From assembly GCA_031260235.1 (NCBI GenBank), contig JAIRKG010000149.1, positions 1 to 6,307 of the forward strand: a stretch of DNA of 6,307 nucleotides, given 5' to 3'. Shown here in pieces: positions 1 through 3,448 of the stretch. This stretch comes from Dysgonamonadaceae bacterium (GTDB taxonomy: Bacteria > Bacteroidota > Bacteroidia > Bacteroidales > Azobacteroidaceae). Each line of letters begins with the position of its first letter. The stretch's first letter is position 1. Under the pieces are notes generated by a model, which saw only the letters and a list, made by a program, of their open reading frames with translations, searched no databases and was not told the DNA's origin. The position numbers and the translations under genes were made by a program.

Positions 1-399
1 TACAGGTCTGACGCTTTGTACAGTATTGAAAGCACGTGGATGCCGATCGAAAATGAAGAAGACCTTACAGCTCCGGCAGGAGCAGTTGCTGCATCTATAA
101 CTTTTAGGGTTAGCCATAAAATCGGTGTTTACATTGACGATGTGCAGTTCGTTAAGACAAGCAACGTTATTACCGGCCTTTCAGCCGTAAAAGCGCAGTT
201 GTTGTTCGTTCGTTCTGAAAACGGCAATTTGGTTGTGAGCGGCGCTCCGGCAGGCAGCCGGATAGACGTTTATAACGTTGTCGGCAGCCGCCTGCAAAGC
301 GTCCTTGCCGAAAAAAGCGAAACAGTTCTTTCGGGTTTGCCGAAAGGGCAGGTTTTGATTGTTCGCAGCGGGAATGAAGCGGCGAAAGTGGCGCTTTAA
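1..399 (+). CDS. C-terminal part of a secreted protein with probable T9SS sorting domain (5' end outside window)
   Basis: The frame is open from the first base, so the true start lies upstream; a TTG at 16 should not be taken as the start. The window holds the last 132 residues. Residues ~20-50 are a run of short beta strands ending in GVYIDDVQF (42-50), which resembles the last strands of carbohydrate-binding jelly-roll modules; this is only a resemblance. From about residue 60 (GLSAVKAQ) to the end the pattern fits a Bacteroidota type IX secretion C-terminal sorting domain: a strand with NGNLVVSG, a strand with IDVYNVVGSRL, then LSGLPKGQVLIVRSG and a short final strand AKVAL. In the family this domain directs export across the outer membrane by T9SS and is cleaved, often with surface anchoring. 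The usual glycine-tyrosine of the KGVYIV motif is GQVLIV here. The catalytic or binding part of the protein is outside the window, so its function cannot be stated. A terminator follows 84 bases after the stop. Confidence 0.72.
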   Translation, partial: YRSDALYSIESTWMPIENEEDLTAPAGAVAASITFRVSHKIGVYIDDVQFVKTSNVITGLSAVKAQLLFVRSENGNLVVSGAPAGSRIDVYNVVGSRLQSVLAEKSETVLSGLPKGQVLIVRSGNEAAKVAL

Positions 400-483
400 T
401 AGACAGAACAAACACGATTAAACTTCATAATCATAACTGAGTCCGGGGGTTTCGCGAGATGCGCCGCCTCCGGTAATTTGGCT

Positions 484-521
484 AAGGCGGGTGTCGCAGT
501 GATGCGCTGCCCGCCTTTTTT
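484..521 (+). terminator. Strong Rho-independent terminator with GUGA tetraloop
   Basis: Left arm 486-498 pairs with right arm 503-515 around the loop GTGA (499-502), a GNRA tetraloop in RNA. The base of the stem is GGCGGG/CCCGCC, followed by two G-U wobbles, one T/C mismatch and four further pairs (CGCA/TGCG). Six T residues follow (516-521), and A484-A485 can extend the stem into them. It lies 84 bases downstream of the stop of the secreted-protein gene and probably ends its transcript. Confidence 0.85.
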
Positions 522-552
522 GTGTGGCTTGCTGCGGCGTTGCGAGCCAGCC

Positions 553-570
553 CGTCATTGCGTCCCACCT
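553..570 (+). repeat. Truncated repeat copy (left arm only)
   Basis: It begins CGTCATTGCG like the full copies, then runs into TCCCACCT with no inner hairpin and no GCAATCCAG end. It directly abuts the next copy at 571. A similar half-copy (6226-6243, 14 of 18 bases identical) sits in the same place relative to the copy at 6244-6280, so half-copy plus full copy may be one composite unit. Confidence 0.6.
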
Positions 571-606
571 CGTCATTGCGAACTGCGCAGCAGTGAAGCA
601 ATCCAG
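571..606 (+). repeat. Palindromic repeat, copy 1 (direct)
   Basis: Left end CGTCATTGCGA, right end GAAGCAATCCAG. The conserved ATTGC (575-579) can pair with GCAAT (598-602). Inside lies a perfect 5-bp hairpin, ACTGC (582-586) and GCAGT (590-594), with loop GCA. Other copies have different inner bases that still pair. Confidence 0.85.
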
Positions 607-613
607 CTGCAGC

Positions 614-648
614 CGTCATTGCGAGGGCACAAGCCCGAAGCAATCCAG
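614..648 (+). repeat. Palindromic repeat, copy 2 (direct)
   Basis: Same ends as copy 1 (CGTCATTGCGA and GAAGCAATCCAG). The inner hairpin is GGGC, loop ACAA, GCCC. The outer ATTGC/GCAAT arms are intact. It faces copy 3 in inverted orientation across a purine-rich spacer (649-661). Confidence 0.85.
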
Positions 649-661
649 GAAAGAAAAGAAA

Positions 662-690
662 TGGATTGCCGCGCTTCGCTCGCAATGACG
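662..690 (-). repeat. Palindromic repeat, copy 3 (inverted)
   Basis: Read on the minus strand it starts CGTCATTGCGA, has a short inner palindrome GCG-AAG-CGC and ends GGCAATCCA. It is the shortest inner stem of the set. Together with copy 2 it forms a large inverted repeat. Confidence 0.85.
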
Positions 691-705
691 GGGCGGGGTT
701 TTTCT

Positions 706-742
706 CTGGATTGCCGCGCCGCTATTGCGGCTCGCAATGACG
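706..742 (-). repeat. Palindromic repeat, copy 4 (inverted)
   Basis: On the minus strand it reads CGTCATTGCGA, then inner stem GCCGC, loop AATA, GCGGC, then GCGGCAATCCAG. It is the mirror partner of copy 1 in the nested arrangement 1-2-spacer-3-4. Confidence 0.85.
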
Positions 743-778
743 GGTGGGGCAGTGAGGAGGGGGCGGGGCGTTGCGGGG
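742..778 (+). other. G-run-rich segment, possible G-quadruplex
   Basis: Five runs of three or more G occur on the plus strand (742-744, 746-749, 759-763, 765-768, 775-778), with spacers of 1, 9, 1 and 6 bases. It ends 20 bases before the -7 box of the antitoxin gene. Bases 755-766 are identical to 12 bases of the palindrome inside parC (minus strand of 4859-4870), so it may be a remnant of that repeat instead. Confidence 0.4.
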
Positions 779-798
779 TATAATTCAAAACAATATTG

Positions 799-806
799 TA
801 TCTTTG
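799..806 (+). promoter_or_regulatory. Bacteroidota -7 promoter box of the antitoxin gene
   Basis: TATCTTTG matches the TAnnTTTG consensus of the Bacteroidota primary sigma factor and ends 27 bases before the ATG at 834. No TTTG -33 element stands at the usual distance; the nearest TTG (771-773) is too far, and the -33 position falls in the G-rich segment. Basal strength may therefore be low. Confidence 0.6.
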
Positions 807-833
807 CAGGACTGAAATTTTAGATATAAAGAT

Positions 834-1082
834 ATGGAACAAGTTATAACAGTAGAATACCCCGGTTATCTGGCAGATTCTATGAGGCTGAACCCAGATA
901 ATTTTGAGAAGGAAATAAAGATTTCCGCATTAGTAAAATTAGTTGAGTTAGGTAAAATTTCATCCGGAACGGCCGCCAAAGTTCTTCAAATTCCCCGGAT
1001 TGAATTTCTGGAACTTTTGGCTCGATACAGTATCGGCTTTTTAGCGAGCACGGATTTAACGGAGGATATGAGGAATGCTTAA
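834..1082 (+). CDS. UPF0175-family antitoxin
   Basis: This 82-residue protein fits the UPF0175 family in length and pattern: an N-terminal strand ITVEYPGYL (5-13), a helix with MRLNPDNFEKE (17-27), then LVKLVELGKIS (33-43), SGTAAKVL (44-51) and EFLELLARYSIGF (57-69). The segment from about 42 to 62 is the likely helix-turn-helix. Members are small proteins encoded just upstream of DUF3368 (PIN-like) proteins and are regarded as antitoxins that probably bind DNA and repress their own operon. The last bases overlap the start of the toxin remnant by 8 bp, the coupling expected of a toxin-antitoxin pair. The start ATG is preceded by a good -7 box at 799-806. Because the toxin is broken, this is probably an orphan antitoxin, which might still act as a repressor or neutralise a related toxin elsewhere. 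Family assignment is by pattern recognition only. Confidence 0.82.
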   Translation: MEQVITVEYPGYLADSMRLNPDNFEKEIKISALVKLVELGKISSGTAAKVLQIPRIEFLELLARYSIGFLASTDLTEDMRNA

Positions 1083-1182
1083 AGTTGTTTCCGATACGAC
1101 GCCTCTTGTTTCACTCTTGAAAATCGGTAAATTAGAAATATTCAGGGCTTTGTACGGTAAAATTCTTATCCTGCAGACTTAA
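1075..1182 (+). pseudogene. Truncated DUF3368/PIN-type toxin remnant (35 codons)
   Basis: An ATG at 1075, overlapping the antitoxin's 3' end by 8 bp, opens a frame of 35 residues: MLKVVSDTTPLVSLLKIGK, then LEIFRALYGKILILQT and a TAA. SDTTPLVSL (residues 6-14) is the classic N-terminal motif of DUF3368 proteins, a PIN-like nuclease family, with Asp7 as the first acidic metal-binding residue. Intact members run to roughly 150 residues and carry further acidic residues, all missing here. Homology appears to stop around ILILQ, where family members usually continue with a proline and a helix. The sequence after the stop is AT-rich promoter DNA of the next gene and shows no continuation in any frame, so a deletion is more likely than a point mutation. 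It should be inactive as a nuclease. Confidence 0.8.
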
Positions 1183-1212
1183 TTTTTTGTATAAATTATT
1201 TTATTACCTTTG
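1183..1212 (+). promoter_or_regulatory. Probable promoter of inositol-phosphate synthase gene
   Basis: TACCTTTG at 1205-1212 matches the Bacteroidota TAnnTTTG -7 box. A T-run ending in TTG (1183-1189) lies upstream, but the gap to the -7 box is 15 bases, shorter than the about 20 expected, so the -33 element is uncertain. The start codon is at 1249, and the leader is strongly A-rich (1221-1246), typical where a Shine-Dalgarno is weak or absent. The promoter begins immediately after the stop of the toxin remnant. Confidence 0.6.
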
Positions 1213-1248
1213 CCGTTGATAAGAAAAAAACTATAAAAAAAAACAATT

Positions 1249-2547
1249 ATGAAAAACAAACAGGTAGAAAGCGCTAAAGGAAAACTTGGCGTTTTGGTGA
1301 TTGGGGTCGGCGGCGCAGTAGCGACGACCTTTATTTCGGGAACGATGATTGTCCGCAAAGGTTTGGGAATCCCCGTCGGGTCGATAACTCAGATGGCAAC
1401 TCTCCGCCTGGGAAAAAGGAAAGAAAACCGTTTCCCGAAAGTGAAAGACGTTGTTCCGCTTGCTGATTTGAATGACATTGTTTTCGGAGGTTGGGACATT
1501 TTTGAGGACAATGCGTACGAAGCGGCTCGTCATGCAGAGGTTTTGATGCCTGAAGATTTGGATAAGGTGAAAGACGAATTGCAGGCAATCAAACCGATGA
1601 AAGCGGTTTTTGACCAGAATTTCGTAAAACGTTTAGTCGGAACTTGGGTGAAATCGGCTCCAACCAAGTGGGATTTGAAAGAAGCTGTCCGCAGGGATAT
1701 TCAGGAGTTTAAAGCGGCAAACGGTCTGGACAGAGTTGTGTGTATCTGGTGCGGAAGTACCGAAGTGTTTACGCCGATCAGCGCTACGCACGAAACGTTG
1801 CCTGCTTTGCAAAAGGCGATGAAAGAAAACAGCCCCGAAATAGCGCCTTCTATGATTTATGCGTATGCCGCTATTGAAGAAGGTATTCCTTATATTAACG
1901 GCGCTCCGAATTTGACGGTAGATATGCCGGCAATTTGGGATTTTGCCGCGCAAAAACAGGTTCCGGTTTGCGGCAAAGACTTCAAAACAGGTCAAACGAT
2001 GATGAAAACAGTGCTTTCACCGATGCTGAAAACGCGCATGCTTGGCTTGAGCGGATGGTTTTCTACAAATATTCTCGGCAACCGCGACGGCGAAGTGCTG
2101 GACGATCCGGGTTCTTTCAAAACGAAGGAAGAATCGAAACTTTCGGTGATTCATAATATTCTTCAGCCCGAACTTTATCCGCAATTATACGGAGATGTTT
2201 ATCACAAAGTACGCATCAATTATTATCCGCCCCGCAAAGACAACAAAGAAGGCTGGGACAACATTGATATTTTTGGCTGGCTGGGCTATCCGATGCAGTT
2301 GAAAGTTGATTTCCTTTGCAGGGATTCCATTTTGGCGGCTCCGCTCTGTCTGGATTTGGTATTATTTTCCGATTTAGCCAAACGTGCCGGTTTCAGCGGT
2401 ATACAATCCTGGCTGTCGTTTTACTTCAAAAGTCCGATGCACGATAATGAACATATTGCGGAACACGATTTGTTTATCCAGTCTGTGAAACTGAAAAACA
2501 CACTGCGCAAAATGATTGGCGAAAAGACGCTTGATTTTATGGATTAA
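1249..2547 (+). CDS. ino1: myo-Inositol-1-phosphate synthase (inositol-3-phosphate synthase)
   Basis: This 432-residue cytosolic enzyme is predicted to convert D-glucose 6-phosphate to 1L-myo-inositol 1-phosphate with NAD as tightly bound cofactor, the committed step to inositol. The length fits the shorter prokaryotic members rather than the ~530-residue eukaryotic form. The Rossmann nucleotide loop GVGGAVATT lies at 19-27. The catalytic lysine loop KDFKTGQT (243-250) is intact. It is followed by the family signature GWFSTNILGNRDG (269-281) and the active-site segment DIFGWLGYPMQLK (340-352) with DFLCRDSILAAPL (354-366). All expected blocks are present, with no frameshift. The ATG at 1249 follows an A-rich leader and a Bacteroidota -7 box at 1205-1212. 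The next gene, 79 bases downstream, is a lipid acyltransferase; with the known use of inositol in Bacteroidota inositol lipids this suggests a role in membrane lipid headgroup supply, which is inference. Confidence 0.95.
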   Translation: MKNKQVESAKGKLGVLVIGVGGAVATTFISGTMIVRKGLGIPVGSITQMATLRLGKRKENRFPKVKDVVPLADLNDIVFGGWDIFEDNAYEAARHAEVLMPEDLDKVKDELQAIKPMKAVFDQNFVKRLVGTWVKSAPTKWDLKEAVRRDIQEFKAANGLDRVVCIWCGSTEVFTPISATHETLPALQKAMKENSPEIAPSMIYAYAAIEEGIPYINGAPNLTVDMPAIWDFAAQKQVPVCGKDFKTGQTMMKTVLSPMLKTRMLGLSGWFSTNILGNRDGEVLDDPGSFKTKEESKLSVIHNILQPELYPQLYGDVYHKVRINYYPPRKDNKEGWDNIDIFGWLGYPMQLKVDFLCRDSILAAPLCLDLVLFSDLAKRAGFSGIQSWLSFYFKSPMHDNEHIAEHDLFIQSVKLKNTLRKMIGEKTLDFMD

Positions 2548-2564
2548 CAAGATTGACGGTGAAC

Positions 2565-2609
2565 GGTAAACGGCAGATTGCGAGCACAGCTTGTCGTCTG
2601 CCGTTTGCC
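2565..2609 (+). terminator. Long hairpin between ino1 and the acyltransferase gene
   Basis: A perfect 10-bp inverted repeat, AAACGGCAGA (2568-2577) and TCTGCCGTTT (2597-2606), extends by GGT/GCC (2565-2567 with 2607-2609, one wobble). The interior (2578-2596) can continue pairing weakly around the loop CACAG. What follows is CATTTATTGT rather than a clean T-run, so termination would be weak. It could instead act as a 3' stabiliser of the ino1 message, letting some transcription through to the next gene, or be a dispersed repeat. Confidence 0.5.
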
Positions 2610-2626
2610 ATTTATTGTATGTATGA

Positions 2627-3448
2627 ATGAAAGAAAAATTAATTGACATAGAAACGCTGCAGCATTTTTCCCCTGTTTTTAAAAAACCATACGGTCGTTT
2701 TTTGGCGAAATGCGCCATGAAAATAGTTGGATTAGACAAGGTGAACCGCGTGTATGATTCCGGAAAATATAAAACGGGAACCGATATTGAAGATGCGATG
2801 ATCGATGGTTTGGGTATTACCCGCAAGGTGCATAATATTGAAATACTTAAACAGTTTGAAAACAAGCCTTTTATCACAACCTCAAATCATCCTTACGGTC
2901 ATATTGACGGAATTATGCTTGTCGGCGAAGTGGCTAAAATCCGGCCTGACTATAAAGTAATGGTCAATTGGATGCTAAATATGGTGGACGTTATGCAGGA
3001 TCACTTTATCGGCGTCAATCCATACGATTCAAACGTGGTGAACCATTCAAGTCTGGCGGGCGTAAAGGAATGTCTGGCGCACTTGAAATCGAATCATCCG
3101 GTAGGCTTCTTTCCTGCCGGCGCGGTGTCGAAAAATATCGGCGGCAATCGCGTGAAAGACAGGGATTGGCAGGACAGCGTGATTAAACTGATTCAAAAAG
3201 CAAACGTCCCCGTTATCCCAGCCTACTTTTCCGGGCAAAATTCCTATTTCTATAATTTACTTGATAAAATCGACTGGCGGATAAGAACCCTTCGCATCTG
3301 TCATGAATTAGACACTAAAAAAGGCAAAGCCATTCATCTTGTTTTTGGAGAACCTGTTATGCCCGAAACACTGAAACAGTTTTCTGACGTTAAGCAACTG
3401 GGGAAATTTTTAAAAGAAAGTACTTATAAATTAGAATTGGTAGTTTAG
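2627..3448 (+). CDS. Lysophospholipid acyltransferase family protein (PlsC-like)
   Basis: This 273-residue protein has the motifs of the glycerolipid acyltransferase superfamily. Block I is SNHPYGHIDG (86-95), with His88 and Asp94 as the likely catalytic pair; the spacing His-x5-Asp is that of the Bacteroidota/OlsA-like branch rather than the classic His-x4-Asp. Block III is FFPAGAVSK (161-169), and the PVIPAYFSGQNS region is block IV. It should transfer an acyl chain from acyl-ACP or acyl-CoA to the hydroxyl of a lyso-lipid at the inner membrane. The substrate could be lysophosphatidate or a lyso-aminolipid (glycine or ornithine lipid, as for GlsA/OlsA); the sequence does not decide this. 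No signal peptide or clear membrane helix is seen. The start ATG at 2627 has no obvious Shine-Dalgarno. It lies 79 bases after ino1 and may be partly co-transcribed with it. Its TAG stop shares bases with the stop of the convergent parC. Confidence 0.85.
   Translation: MKEKLIDIETLQHFSPVFKKPYGRFLAKCAMKIVGLDKVNRVYDSGKYKTGTDIEDAMIDGLGITRKVHNIEILKQFENKPFITTSNHPYGHIDGIMLVGEVAKIRPDYKVMVNWMLNMVDVMQDHFIGVNPYDSNVVNHSSLAGVKECLAHLKSNHPVGFFPAGAVSKNIGGNRVKDRDWQDSVIKLIQKANVPVIPAYFSGQNSYFYNLLDKIDWRIRTLRICHELDTKKGKAIHLVFGEPVMPETLKQFSDVKQLGKFLKESTYKLELVV

Larger units (their letters stand above)
400..833. other. Gene-free repeat-bearing intergenic region
   Basis: There is no credible gene in these 434 bases. 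In order they hold: an AT-rich stretch after the stop codon, a terminator (484-521), GC-rich spacer, five pieces of a palindromic repeat family (553-742), a G-run-rich segment (742-778) and an AT-rich promoter for the antitoxin gene. Open frames on both strands cross the repeats, but their predicted proteins are translations of the repeats, full of Arg, Cys and Ala, and resemble no protein. Confidence 0.8.

Noticed and set aside
553..742. CRISPR array
   Set aside because: The units are in mixed orientation, have variable interiors and irregular spacing, and there are no spacers of constant length or cas genes.
478..842. Open reading frames on both strands across the intergenic region (for example 478-783 plus, 573-842 minus)
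   Set aside because: They are translations of the palindromic repeats and the terminator, with no recognisable domain and no promoter or ribosome site; the repeat structure explains the open frames.
1083..1248. Continuation of the toxin through a frameshift
   Set aside because: After the stop at 1180-1182 the sequence is AT-rich with promoter elements; no frame resembles the rest of a PIN-like domain.
2374..2877. 167-codon open frame on the minus strand across the ino1-acyltransferase junction
   Set aside because: It overlaps two confident genes in antisense, has no recognisable domain and runs through the intergenic hairpin.
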